Of a stretch of DNA of 64,000 bases, positions 7,991 through 16,700 are shown piece by piece. A program made the translations under genes and the position numbers. Under the pieces are notes generated by a model. That model worked only from the letters and a program-made list of their open reading frames with translations, had not been told where the DNA came from and did not search any database. The first letter of the stretch is position 1. Each line of letters starts with the position of its first letter. Source of the stretch: DATBHW01 sp035307385 (lineage in GTDB: Bacteria > Chloroflexota > Ktedonobacteria > Ktedonobacterales > DATBGS01); NCBI GenBank assembly GCA_035307385.1, contig DATGID010000102.1, positions 1 through 64,000 of the forward strand, given 5' to 3'.

Positions 7991-8019
7991 AGTATACATT
8001 GCCGAAGCCCGATTGTCAA
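7991..8019 (-). promoter_or_regulatory. Sigma-70-type promoter for the 135-aa gene leader
   Basis: On the minus strand TTGACA (8014-8019) and TATACT (7991-7996) are separated by exactly 17 bp. This is a near-consensus promoter lying just after the stop region of the TIR-WD40 gene and firing away from it. Confidence 0.6.
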
Positions 8020-8084
8020 GCTTTGGCAGCGCTTTTTCGCGCCAATAGGACTATTGGGGGAGCCTGGCTGCCATGCTTCGCGCG

Positions 8085-9692
8085 CTAGCCCGCCGACCAG
8101 ACTTGCACGGTGTTATCAGCGCCCGCCGAAGCGATGCGCGAGCCATCGGGCGACCAGGCAATAGCATATACTCCTTTGGTGTGGCCCCCATACGTATAGA
8201 TGTGTGCGCCTGTTGTCACATTCCAAATCTGCACTGTCTCATCCCAACTGGCGGAGGCGATGCGCGAGCCATCAGGCGACCAGGCCACGCCCAAAACTGC
8301 GTGAGAGTGGCCTTCATACGTGAAGATATGTTTGCCTGTTATGGCATCCCAGATTCTCACTGTTTTATCGTTGCTACCTGAAGCGACCAACTTACTGTCA
8401 GGTGACCAGGCTACCGCGCGTACATAGCCGGAATGGCCTTTACACGTGAATAGATGCTTGCCTGTTGCGGCGTGCCAGATTCTTACCGTTTTATCATCGC
8501 TACCTGAAGCGAGCAAGCCGCTGTTGGGTGACCAGGCCACCGTGCGTACCCAACTTCCATGTCCGTTGCAAGTGAATATCCGCTCGCCTGTCGTGGCATT
8601 CCAGACCTGCATGTTATCCTCGCCTCCAGAGGCGAGACGTGTGCCGTCAGGAGACCAGGCGGCGACAAATACTGAATTCCAATACAGGCCATGACCTGTA
8701 TACGTGCGCAGGCTTTGACTCGAAGTTGTATCCCAGATTTGTATACTGCGTGTCCCTCCGAAAAATCCGCCGGAGACCGAGGCGATCTGTTTGCCATCGG
8801 GTGACCAGGCAACGGCGCGTACTCCCTTGGGATGGCCCTGATAGGTCTGGAGAGGTATACCCTTTGAAGCTTCCCAAATCTGTATCGTTTTATCATCACC
8901 ACCAGAGGCGATACACATACCGTCAGGCGGCCAGGCTACAGCACGCACTGCATCGGAATGACCCTTGTAAGTCGTCAAGGAAGTTCCAGGCGGCAGCACT
9001 GCTGGCTTTTTACGCCTCGGTTTAAAGGCTCTGGAGGATGGTTCCGGCTTGGGGCGCGTTTCTGCTATTGGGCTGACTAAAGCAGGTAACCCCTCGATCT
9101 TGGGTGGCGACGAAAGAGGGGCCTCATATGCTGTTTTTGAGCCTTCGCTTGCTGCTGGCATTGGCTCACTCGTTATGCCTGGCGAATTGTTCGTAGTCGC
9201 TGGCTCTTGAGGAAGTGCGTTATCAGATGGGGCCGGGGCCAGTGCGTCTGAGACGTACTTTGCCAGCTTTGCCCAGATGGCCTCTTGTTTGCCGCGTGGC
9301 ATATCAATAAGCGGGTCAGAAGGCGCATTGAGCGACTGGTAACGCGCCAGTTTGCTCCACTCGAAAGAAGAGGGACTTAAGATTACCGGCACAATCAGCG
9401 CACCCTCTTGTTCGGCGGCCTCCAGCAGCGGCGGCAGTTCATCGTGCGCGATAAACTCCGAGGCCATGAAATCGGCGCTGACCAGCAAGATTGCCACCTT
9501 TGCAGACGCCATCGCTTGCTTAATCTCTTCTTTCCAGCGTGCGCCAGGAATGATGCGCGTGTCGTCCCACACATCCACTTTCTGTTCGCGGGTATAAGGA
9601 GCCAGATGGACATGCAGCCGCGTCAGATGCTCGGCATCGGCGTGGCTGTAGCTGACAAAGGCGCGGTTGCGCGGCGGTGGGGAATCTGCCAT
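8085..9692 (-). CDS. TIR domain-WD40 beta-propeller protein
   Basis: 535 residues in three parts. Residues ~10-150 are a bacterial TIR domain (RAFVSYSHAD at the first strand, VDVWDD, AILLVSADFMASEF). Glu79/Glu85 are candidates for the NAD-hydrolase glutamate found in catalytic TIR domains. A Pro/Ser-rich linker (~150-245) follows. Then come seven WD40 repeats of the form GHxxxVxxVAWSPDGxxIASGxxDxTVxIW, enough to close one seven-bladed propeller. In known proteins TIR domains act as NAD-consuming effectors or adaptors, and WD40 propellers bind proteins. The ligand is unknown. Start ATG at 9692 has AAGGA ten bases upstream; an ATG six codons earlier has none. The upstream region carries its own promoter and four phased 10-bp repeats. 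A second TIR-WD40 protein lies near the right end of the window. Confidence 0.85.
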   Translation of the reverse strand: MADSPPPRNRAFVSYSHADAEHLTRLHVHLAPYTREQKVDVWDDTRIIPGARWKEEIKQAMASAKVAILLVSADFMASEFIAHDELPPLLEAAEQEGALIVPVILSPSSFEWSKLARYQSLNAPSDPLIDMPRGKQEAIWAKLAKYVSDALAPAPSDNALPQEPATTNNSPGITSEPMPAASEGSKTAYEAPLSSPPKIEGLPALVSPIAETRPKPEPSSRAFKPRRKKPAVLPPGTSLTTYKGHSDAVRAVAWPPDGMCIASGGDDKTIQIWEASKGIPLQTYQGHPKGVRAVAWSPDGKQIASVSGGFFGGTRSIQIWDTTSSQSLRTYTGHGLYWNSVFVAAWSPDGTRLASGGEDNMQVWNATTGERIFTCNGHGSWVRTVAWSPNSGLLASGSDDKTVRIWHAATGKHLFTCKGHSGYVRAVAWSPDSKLVASGSNDKTVRIWDAITGKHIFTYEGHSHAVLGVAWSPDGSRIASASWDETVQIWNVTTGAHIYTYGGHTKGVYAIAWSPDGSRIASAGADNTVQVWSAG

Positions 9693-9743
9693 CGAACGTT
9701 CATCCTTCATGCCCGAATCTGGAGCAAGCGCTGACTGAAACGT

Positions 9744-9773
9744 AGCATAGCAGATTGCCGCTCGACTCGTCAA
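9744..9773 (-). promoter_or_regulatory. Promoter of the TIR-WD40 gene
   Basis: On the minus strand TTGACG (9768-9773) and TATGCT (9744-9749) are 18 bp apart, placing the start of transcription about 45 nt upstream of the ATG. The phased TTGACGG repeats begin 25 bp upstream of the -35 element. Confidence 0.55.
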
Positions 9774-9797
9774 GCGCCTGAAAAACTCGTGGTGGAT

Positions 9798-9837
9798 TTG
9801 ACGGGACTTGACGGCCTTTGACGGGATTTGACGGCCT
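9798..9837. repeat. Four phased 10-bp TTGACGG repeats (two 20-bp tandem units)
   Basis: TTGACGG starts at 9798, 9808, 9818 and 9828, exactly one helical turn apart. Viewed as 20-bp units, the two copies differ at a single base. They lie between the divergent TIR-WD40 gene and the peptide cluster. Same-face direct repeats upstream of a promoter are typical of binding sites for a cooperative regulator. Confidence 0.7.
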
Positions 9838-9918
9838 TGTGAAGATAGAACATATATTCTATAGTTGACTTGGACCTGTTGAGGTGTGGAAAATCGGCGC
9901 ACGCCTCCATTATTGATG

Positions 9919-9927
9919 TGTTATAAA
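9919..9927 (+). promoter_or_regulatory. Extended -10 promoter for the peptide cluster
   Basis: TGTTATAAA is an extended -10 element (TG-n-TATAAA) about 37 bp upstream of the first peptide ATG. No good -35 hexamer lies at the usual distance, as is common for extended -10 promoters. An AAAGGAAGGAAC ribosome-binding site follows. Confidence 0.45.
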
Positions 9928-9963
9928 AGGGCATAGCACTCTGCATGAAAGGAAGGAACAGGC

Positions 9964-10128
9964 ATGCTGAAACAACATCTCCTGAAGCTGGTGCTCGGCT
10001 TGTCGATTATCGCTACACTGCTGGGCGGCGTCGGCGCGGAAGCCAGCAGCATGGCCGCCGCGAAGGTGGCTCCAGCGCATAATTGGCTGGCTTGCGTCGG
10101 TGGAGCGGGTACGCCCTGTGGTGGCTAG
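9964..10128 (+). CDS. Small Cys-containing secreted/leader peptide, copy 1 (54 aa)
   Basis: Begins MLKQHLLKLVLGLSIIATLL: a short basic N-terminus followed by a hydrophobic stretch, then GGVGAEASS, which would suit signal peptidase (after AEA) or a double-glycine-type leader. The remaining ~27 residues end in LACVGGAGTPCGG with two Cys six residues apart. The AAGGAAGG ribosome-binding site and the conservation between three tandem copies show that this is a real gene despite its size. Copy 1 and copy 3 are almost identical over the leader at DNA level, so duplication is recent. Possible roles are a tiny exported disulfide peptide, a signalling peptide, or a ribosomally made, modified peptide. 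None is proven; no modification enzyme of a known class is adjacent. Confidence 0.75.
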   Translation: MLKQHLLKLVLGLSIIATLLGGVGAEASSMAAAKVAPAHNWLACVGGAGTPCGG

Positions 10129-10181
10129 CGCTTATCATCAAGGCGACATCCCTACGACAGTAAAGAAAGGAAGAAACATCC

Positions 10182-10343
10182 ATGCTCAAGCAACACATGC
10201 TGAAACTGGTGGTCGGCCTGGCGCTCACTGCCACGCTGTTGAGCGGCTTCGCTTTGAGCGGCGTTTCTGCTGTGGCAAAGGTGGCCCCAGCGCAGCATCA
10301 ACTGGCTTGCGGCGGCGGGGTGGGCACGCCCTGCGGCGGCTAG
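10182..10343 (+). CDS. Small Cys-containing secreted/leader peptide, copy 2 (53 aa)
   Basis: The most divergent copy of the tandem family: MLKQHMLKLVVGLALTATLL at the N-terminus, then SGFALSGVSA, AKVAPAQHQ and a Gly-rich end LACGGGVGTPCGG. The motif AKVAPAxxxLAC and the final PC pair are shared with copies 1 and 3. The variable residues concentrate in the hydrophobic segment and in the three residues before LAC. A GAAAGGAAG ribosome-binding site lies upstream of the ATG. Hydrophobic-segment divergence at constant character supports a membrane-targeting role for the N-terminus. The spacing to its neighbours (53 and 48 bp) and the shared direction indicate a single transcript. Confidence 0.75.
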   Translation: MLKQHMLKLVVGLALTATLLSGFALSGVSAVAKVAPAQHQLACGGGVGTPCGG

Positions 10344-10391
10344 CGCTATCAACGTGCAAAGTCTCTCAAGAACTGAAAGAAAGGAAGACCC

Positions 10392-10556
10392 ATGCTGAAA
10401 CAACATTTTCTGAAGCTGGTGCTCGGTCTGTCGATTATCGCTACACTGCTGGGCGGCGTCGGCGCGGAAGCCAGCAGCGTCGCTGCCGCCGCGAAAGTGG
10501 CTCCAGCCCACCACCTGCTGGCCTGCGGCGGCTGGGGTTTCCCGCCCTGCGAGTAG
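10392..10556 (+). CDS. Small Cys-containing secreted/leader peptide, copy 3 (54 aa)
   Basis: Nearly identical to copy 1 in the leader (MLKQHFLKLVLGLSIIATLL then GGVGAEASS), but the tail differs: LACGGWGFPPCE in place of the GTPCGG ending. Both Cys and the preceding AKVAPAHH motif are kept. A conserved leader with a changing C-terminal core is the pattern expected of ribosomally made precursor peptides or of small toxins and signals under diversification. A GAAAGGAAG ribosome-binding site precedes the start. A hairpin ~45 bp after the stop probably ends the transcript before the acyltransferase genes. Confidence 0.75.
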   Translation: MLKQHFLKLVLGLSIIATLLGGVGAEASSVAAAAKVAPAHHLLACGGWGFPPCE

Positions 10557-10600
10557 CGCCGCGCGGGCCGGGCCAGATACATCATCCATCCTCCACACAC

Positions 10601-10631
10601 AGGGGCGTCAACACCGCGTTGGCGCCCCTTG
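10601..10631 (+). terminator. Probable terminator of the peptide cluster
   Basis: AGGGGCGTCAA pairs with TTGGCGCCCCT (one G-T wobble) around a 7-8 base loop, followed by a T-richer stretch (TGCTTATTTCT). It lies 45 bp after the third peptide gene. Confidence 0.5.
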
Positions 10632-10772
10632 CTTATTTCTCGCCAGCGATGCGAAATAAGTTGTCTCGTTTCGCTTCGTTGTTCCCTGTGATATGCTTAG
10701 AGCAATCAGGGAGGGAGTCTCCGGCAGCGAACCTTTCGCTGTCAACCGGCAGTCAGGCTGATCACATTGGAT

Positions 10773-10796
10773 GGATGAATGTCCGTTCATTCATCC
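10773..10796. promoter_or_regulatory. Palindromic operator, TetR-type, at the start of the first acyltransferase gene
   Basis: GGATGAATG and CATTCATCC form perfect 9-bp arms around 6 bp. The GAATG-n6-CATTC core resembles operators of TetR/AcrR regulators. It overlaps an alternative ATG at 10779, so a bound repressor would block transcription entering the acyltransferase pair. The regulator is not identified. Confidence 0.45.
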
Positions 10797-10811
10797 GAAA
10801 ACGGAAGCGCT

Positions 10812-12281
10812 ATGCGTGAAATATTGCTCCGCCAGTGGCGCGAAATTCGCCTCAATCTGCGCCCCCGCGAGTTCCTCTATTGGTTTGTGCAAAACTTGAT
10901 CCTGGTCGTCATCAAGTGCAGCATGCGGGTACAGATGTTTGGCGGCGAACACTACGCGCCGTGCGCGGGCGCGCGAGGCGAAGCCGAGAGTGCGGCTGTG
11001 TCCCGGTTCCCGCAAGCGCCCGCCGCCGTAGGCGTGCCTGCCACGCTCATACTCGCTTCCCACAAGCGCGACTGGGACCCCTTGATCTGTGCCACCCACC
11101 TGTATTACCAGCGCGGCTGGTGGCGGCCTGATGGGCGGCGCATGGCCTTTGTGGGCCGCGAGGATATGCTCTCGCGCGGCTTCCTGGCGGAAATCGTGGC
11201 CCTGTGGCATTGGCCGCGCTGGACAAGCTGGCTGCTCGATCACGTCAACATCGCGCCCATCATCGGCCCGCTGCGCGCCTATCCCATTGTTCGCCCGCTG
11301 GAATATAGCCTGCGCCAGTACCTCTTTGAACTTCGCGACGAGCAGGGCAACCTGCCGCTGAGCGAGGTATTCAGCGACGAGTTTCTAGCGCGCCTTGACC
11401 AGTGGGCCGAACTGCTGGCGAAACGTCCCCGCCGTGCCAGGTCACGCGCCGCGGCGCGTGACCTGCGCATCAGCGACATCCTCGCCTGGGACTATCGCGA
11501 GCCACTGCTGGAGCGCTTGCGACGGCGCGCGCTGCTGCCTGAGCGCTACGAAGCGTATAAAACATTCCAGCGCGAAAAAATTGCGCGCCAGGTGCGCGCG
11601 CTGCTGGGAGCGCTGCTGCAAGGCGACACGCTCTGGCTGGCCCCCGAAGGCATGATTACCCAGGATGGCGCGCCCCGCCGCGTGCGCGAAAGCCTGCATG
11701 ATTTGCTGGCGCTGATGCCTCTCGATACGCGCGTCCTGCCCGCCAATGTCACCTACGATTTCATGACGACCGACCGCACGCGCGCCTGCCTTTCCATTGG
11801 CGCGCCATTGGAAAGACAGCCTGACCTGAACCGCGCCGATTTGGGCCAGACCGTCACCACGGCCATCAGCGGCCAGACGGTGGTAACGATGACCATGCTG
11901 GGCAGTCGTTTCCTCTGGGAACGCTTGCAACAGGGCGAGCCGGCGTTCACATTCGAGTCGGCCTGGGCGGCTGTGGCCCAAAAAATGCTGGTGTTGGCGG
12001 AGCAGGGTGCAACCCTGGAGCGAGGATTGCGCGAGACGCGCCAGATGGAGCGGCGCTTTCGCGCTTTTCTCGCCTATGGTCTACGGCATGGGCTGCTCAC
12101 TCGCCAGCCTGGCCGCGCCTCTGGCAGCGGGCGCACCCGCACCTATCTCATACATCCCGCGCCCTTCCAGCAGTGGCGTGTAGACTTTTTCTGGTTGAAT
12201 CCGCGCTATGCCGTAAACGAACTGCTGGCCCTGGAAGCGGCCCTGGCACAGCGGGAAAGGGGCATGATCGCCAACCGTTGA
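10812..12281 (+). CDS. PlsC-like acyltransferase, first of a tandem pair
   Basis: 489 residues from the ATG at 10812; the frame extends to an ATG at 10779, but the later start aligns with the paralogue. The glycerolipid acyltransferase signature HX4D is present as SHKRDWD, and the later block appears as TLWLAPEGMITQDG (equivalent to the FPEGTRS block that binds the phosphate). The acceptor is probably a glycerophospholipid-type substrate, but the protein is about twice the length of PlsC. It carries a long insertion between the two blocks, rich in Arg/Glu and probably helical, and a C-terminal extension. It begins with an amphipathic helix and a hydrophobic stretch (YWFVQNLILVVIKC), suggesting membrane attachment. 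The pair lies just downstream of the small-peptide cluster, behind a terminator. Confidence 0.65.
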   Translation: MREILLRQWREIRLNLRPREFLYWFVQNLILVVIKCSMRVQMFGGEHYAPCAGARGEAESAAVSRFPQAPAAVGVPATLILASHKRDWDPLICATHLYYQRGWWRPDGRRMAFVGREDMLSRGFLAEIVALWHWPRWTSWLLDHVNIAPIIGPLRAYPIVRPLEYSLRQYLFELRDEQGNLPLSEVFSDEFLARLDQWAELLAKRPRRARSRAAARDLRISDILAWDYREPLLERLRRRALLPERYEAYKTFQREKIARQVRALLGALLQGDTLWLAPEGMITQDGAPRRVRESLHDLLALMPLDTRVLPANVTYDFMTTDRTRACLSIGAPLERQPDLNRADLGQTVTTAISGQTVVTMTMLGSRFLWERLQQGEPAFTFESAWAAVAQKMLVLAEQGATLERGLRETRQMERRFRAFLAYGLRHGLLTRQPGRASGSGRTRTYLIHPAPFQQWRVDFFWLNPRYAVNELLALEAALAQRERGMIANR

Positions 12282-12316
12282 GGCTGCTCCTTGTCCCGCA
12301 CGATAAAGGAGCAGCT

Positions 12317-13777
12317 ATGCAGATCAGTGTGCGCCGTCTGTTTCACGACCTGCGCACGAACCTTCGCCCCCGCGAATTGTTTTACTGGACGCTGGGCAAC
12401 GGTGTTCATTGGGGCTTGCGTCTGACCATGCGCGTGCAATTATACGGCATGGCCGAGTACTACGGCCCGCCCGCGTCTGCCACCCTCATCATTGCCACCC
12501 ACAAGCGCGACTGGGACCCCATTCTCTTTGCCTCGCAGAGCTATTATCATCGCGGCTGGCTCGCGCCCGATGGCCGCCGCGTCGGCTTTGCCGGGCGCGC
12601 CGACATGTGGGATCGTGGCTTCCTGGCAACGGTGGTGGGTTATCGCAACTGGCCGGACTGGGCACAGCGCCTGCTGGATGCCACCAGCTTTGCCCCCATC
12701 GCCAACCGCATGCGCGCCCACCCCATCCTGCGCGTTCCCGAGTTTACGCTGCGTCAATACGCGCGGATGCTGTTTAAGGAAGAAGGCGATGTGCCGCTCA
12801 GCGACATCCTCAGCGTGGAAACGCTGTCGGCCTTTGCGCGTCGGGCAGACGCGCTCCAGGCCAGGCACCAGCGCCAGGCTGCTGCGCAGCAGCCCGCCGC
12901 GTTCCGGCTGAGCGACGTGCTGGGCTGGGAATATCGCGCCCTGACCAGCCGCCCGGTGCGGGCCAGTCATCTGACGCCCGCGCGCTATCAGCAGATGCGC
13001 GAATGGCTGCGCGCCACCATCGACGCGCAGTTAGACACGCTGGCGCGCTCGCTGGACTCCGGCGATACGCTCTGGTTCGCGCCAGAGGGGGCGGTCACGC
13101 TGGATGGCCGCGTGATGCGCCTGCGCGGCGGACTCCACGCGCTGCTCGCCAGGGTGCGGCCCGATACGCGCTGCCTGCCCTCCAACGTGACCTATGATTT
13201 CATGACCAACAAACACCGCATGACCGCTTGCCTGGCGGTTGGCCCGGAACTGAGCGGCTTGCGCGACCTGGAACGCTCCGCGCAAACTCTGCGCGTGGCG
13301 CAGGCGTTGGCGCGGCAGACGACGGTGACGATGAGCCAGCTTGCCAGCGCGCGCCTGCTGGCGCTGCTGGACGAGCAATGCTATCAATTCGACCCTAAGG
13401 TGCAAGCGCCGATCATGCTGGCCCAGGCGCGGCGGCTGGTCGAGCGGGGCGCCTGGGTGCAGCGCGACCTGCTGACCGAGCGCGACCTGCGCCGACGCCT
13501 GCGCGCCTTTGTCGCCTATGCCGAGCGCCAGCATCTGCTGGTGGCCGATGAGGAAGACGGCTATCTGATCTGCGCCAAAGCAATGGAGGGCAGCAGCAGC
13601 CGCTATTGGGAAAACCCCGTGCGCTACTGCGCCAACGAACTTGCCACGCTGGAAGCTGCCCTTCAGCTTGCGCGGTCCATCACCGCGCCGCTTCCCGCGC
13701 TGGGAGCAGCGCCAGCGCCAGAGGACGAAGCCAAACCATCCGACCAGATGGTTGCCGACGCCAGCGCAGCCGGTTAA
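12317..13777 (+). CDS. PlsC-like acyltransferase, second of a tandem pair
   Basis: 486 residues. ATG at 12317 is preceded by AAAGGAG at good distance; upstream in-frame codons lie inside the previous gene. It shares the whole architecture of the preceding gene: N-terminal LRPRELFYWTLGNG segment, ATHKRDWD (HX4D), a long charged insertion, TLWFAPEGAVTLDG, and SNVTYDFMTNK. Conservation of the catalytic His/Asp and the APEG block in both copies suggests both are active. The last ~30 residues are low-complexity and Ala/Pro-rich. Separated from copy one by 35 bp, so one operon. Its TAA shares three of four bases with the stop of the convergent FtsX-like gene. Confidence 0.65.
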   Translation: MQISVRRLFHDLRTNLRPRELFYWTLGNGVHWGLRLTMRVQLYGMAEYYGPPASATLIIATHKRDWDPILFASQSYYHRGWLAPDGRRVGFAGRADMWDRGFLATVVGYRNWPDWAQRLLDATSFAPIANRMRAHPILRVPEFTLRQYARMLFKEEGDVPLSDILSVETLSAFARRADALQARHQRQAAAQQPAAFRLSDVLGWEYRALTSRPVRASHLTPARYQQMREWLRATIDAQLDTLARSLDSGDTLWFAPEGAVTLDGRVMRLRGGLHALLARVRPDTRCLPSNVTYDFMTNKHRMTACLAVGPELSGLRDLERSAQTLRVAQALARQTTVTMSQLASARLLALLDEQCYQFDPKVQAPIMLAQARRLVERGAWVQRDLLTERDLRRRLRAFVAYAERQHLLVADEEDGYLICAKAMEGSSSRYWENPVRYCANELATLEAALQLARSITAPLPALGAAPAPEDEAKPSDQMVADASAAG

Positions 13778-16700
13778 TCCTCGTTCAGCCGCAGCGTCTG
13801 GCTGATCGACGGCCTGGAGACCAGGCGAGTCATCAGCGCCAGCGCCAGCGCGCTGATGGCGAGGAATGCCACAGTGGCAAGAGCCAGCGTTCCGGGCATC
13901 ACGACCTGCACCGGCAGCACATGCTGAATCACATAGAACTCGGCGTTGCTGATGATGTTGCCAGGCGCGATGGGGTTGGTGAAGACCAGCGCGGGCACAG
14001 CGGTCCACGTCAGCAGCGCGCCGAAGACAACGCCCAGCACTGCCGAGACGCCAAAGATGATGCCTTGCTCCCAGGCGAAGACGCTGGCGATCTGCCGGGG
14101 CGCGCCGCCCAACGCCCGCAGCACCGCGAAGTTGGTCAGGCGCGAGCGCGCGTTGAGCCAGGCCGCGACCAGCGCCGCGACCAGCGCCAGCAGCAAGGTG
14201 GTCACCACGCCCAGCAGCAAGATGCCATTCATGACCACGTAAAAGGGGTCGCGCTGCATCAGCGCGATCAACGCGCGCCGGTCGTTGAGCGTGACGAGTC
14301 CCAGCGTGCCGCCGCCAAGCGCCTGGCGCACATGTGCCAGCGCGGCTGGGTCGTCGCTGGTGCGCAGCCAGATATAATTCGGGGCGACGGCGCTCGAATC
14401 GTGCAGCAGGCTGCGCGTCAGGCTGGCGAAGGCGTTGTAATCAACGATGATGCCTCCTGGCGTCGTGTAATTGTGGGTTCCGCTGGTTTCCAGGCTGTCG
14501 TTCACGCCGGGGATATGCTGCACCTCCGCCACGGCCAGCATGGGCACGCCCGCAGGCAAGCCCTGCACGGCGATGTTGAAGCGTGCGCCTGGCGAAAGCC
14601 CCAGCGCGTTCCAGGCCACGGCATCGACAATCGCCGGAACCGCCTGATTTGTGCCCTGGGCCGCCTCGGCGTGTTCGATCTGCGCCAGCAGCGCCGCGAG
14701 CGGCTGGCTGGCATCCTGGTCGCTCCAAGCAGCCGCTTGCGCAAAGGTGCGCAGATTGACGCCCTCCAGATCAAGTGGAATGGCCGTCTCGCCGCCAGCC
14801 GTCACGGTTTCTGCCGCGTAGCCCGCCGAGGCGGCGAGGACGCCCGAAATCTGCTGATAGGACTGCTCCCACTGCGCCAGAGTGGGCGTGACATTGGTAT
14901 AGGTGGGCAGTTCCCCGCTGAAGTCTGCGCCAGCCTGCTGCGCCGCGACAGTGATAATCTGCTGCTGCTCGGAGGCCGCGAAGGTCAGGGAAAAGACGGC
15001 GAACGCTGCGGCCAGCGCAAACAGCAAAATGACGCGCAGCGCTGGCTGCGGCGCGCGCGACATCTGCGCCAGTGCCAGCATGGGCGGCGCGCCTGGGCGG
15101 CGCGCGGCGCGGCGGGCAAGCAGATGCAGCAGCCGCTGAAAGAGCCGCAGGAAGACCAGCGCCCCGGCGACAAGCAGGAACATCGGCCCCAGCAGCGACA
15201 GCGGCAGCGCGAGAGTTTGATTGCTGCTGGCATCCACCACCCCCGAGCGGCTGATGTAGAGCGAGATGCCAAAGGCCGCCAGCGCCAGCACCGCCGCCAC
15301 CAGATCAAGCTGCGCAAGCTGCCAGAGCGGGCGGCGCGTGGTGCGCGCAGATTCGCGCCGGATGGCAAGCACATCGCGCCGCGCCGCGCCCCAGATGGAA
15401 AGCAGCAGCGTCGTCACCACGACCACCACGGCCACCAGCGCCAGCCAGCTCACGCTGAGCGCCGCCTGGAGCGGGTTGGCGGTGATGAGGTTGAGCGCGT
15501 TCTGGTCGCCAGCCGCCAGCGTAAGCTGCCCGATGAGCAGCGCCACCAGTACCGCCAGCAGCGGGCCAAGCAGCAGCGCGGTCAGACCCAGGCCCACGCA
15601 CTGCACCACAAACGCGCCAAAGATTTGGCGCTGGCTGGCCCCACGGCTGCGCAGCAGAGCAATCGCGGGGGCCTGGCGTTCGATCAGCATGCTTGCCATT
15701 AGACTGGCGAAGAAGAGGATGAGCACCAGCGCCAGCCCGGCCAGGATGAAGACGGGAATGATGATAATCACGATGCGGCTTTGGAAACGCTCAAGGCTGC
15801 TGGGGTTGCCGTAGAAGGAAAACATGGGGCCGTTGAGCTGCGTGTTGCTGATTGGAAACTCGAGGAACTGCCTGGCGATCTGCGTTTGCGCCTGGCCCAG
15901 CAGGCTAATCAAGCTGGACAGGTTCGAGATGGTAATGATCGGCACCTGCAAAGGAAAATACCAGGTGAGCGAGGCCACGCTGCCATTGAACCCCAGACTC
16001 GTCGACGTGATGTCTGTGCCGCCGTGGGCAATGGCGGTCTGAGTCATCACGTTCAAGAAGCTGGCATTGGACATGATGGCTTTGAAGCCATACTGGTCTG
16101 GCTGAAACGTGCGCCCATGCCAGAACTCATCGCCGTTTGGCGACATGATGCCAACAACCTGGGCGGGCGCTGTCGCGATAAATACCGGGCCGAGATTGCC
16201 TGAGTTGGAACTGATGGTCACCAGATTTTGCCAGGCAACGTCGAGGATGGAACCGACCTGAACATGCAAATCATCCGCCGTCGTGTTGGTAATCACAATC
16301 TCAAGCTGAGCACTGGAAGGGGACGGAACACGCCCCTGGAGCACATGAATGTGCGGCGCGGCCTGCGGAAAGTCAGCGCCGGTCAGGGTCAGCTTGGCCC
16401 CCGCGCCGGATGGCGGGGCAGTGATACCCGCGTTCGTCTCCAGATGAAAGAAGGTTTCTCTGGTTAGATAACTGCCCAACTGGGCGCGCATAGCGGCGTC
16501 AAGCCGCTGCTGATCGTTAGCGATGGACTGCGTAGACAACAAGTTTGGCGTTGAGGTGAGGGCAATCTGGGAGTCGTCCAGCGAAGCGGTCAGCAGATCG
16601 CGCAGCCCCGCTGTGAGCGCCACCTGCGATAACAGCGGCACACTGCACAGCATGACCACCGCGGCGATGAAGCCAACGCCAATGATCAGCAGCAGCCGCC

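Noticed and set aside
8085..9692. TIR-WD40 gene as part of a known anti-phage system
   Set aside because: Thoeris, CBASS or other partner genes are absent nearby; only the general possibility of TIR signalling remains.
9964..10556. Peptide cluster as a known lanthipeptide or lasso precursor
   Set aside because: No LanB/LanC/LanM, radical SAM, lasso cyclase or YcaO-type gene is adjacent, and the peptides lack the Ser/Thr-rich core of lanthipeptides.
12173..12316. Upstream in-frame extension of the second acyltransferase
   Set aside because: It lies inside the first acyltransferase gene, has no ribosome-binding site and does not align with the paralogue; the ATG at 12317 has AAAGGAG.
13606..15702. 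698-residue open frame opposite the FtsX-like permease
   Set aside because: It is very rich in Gln, Arg and His as expected for the complement of Leu/Ala codons; the opposite strand encodes the recognisable FtsX motifs.
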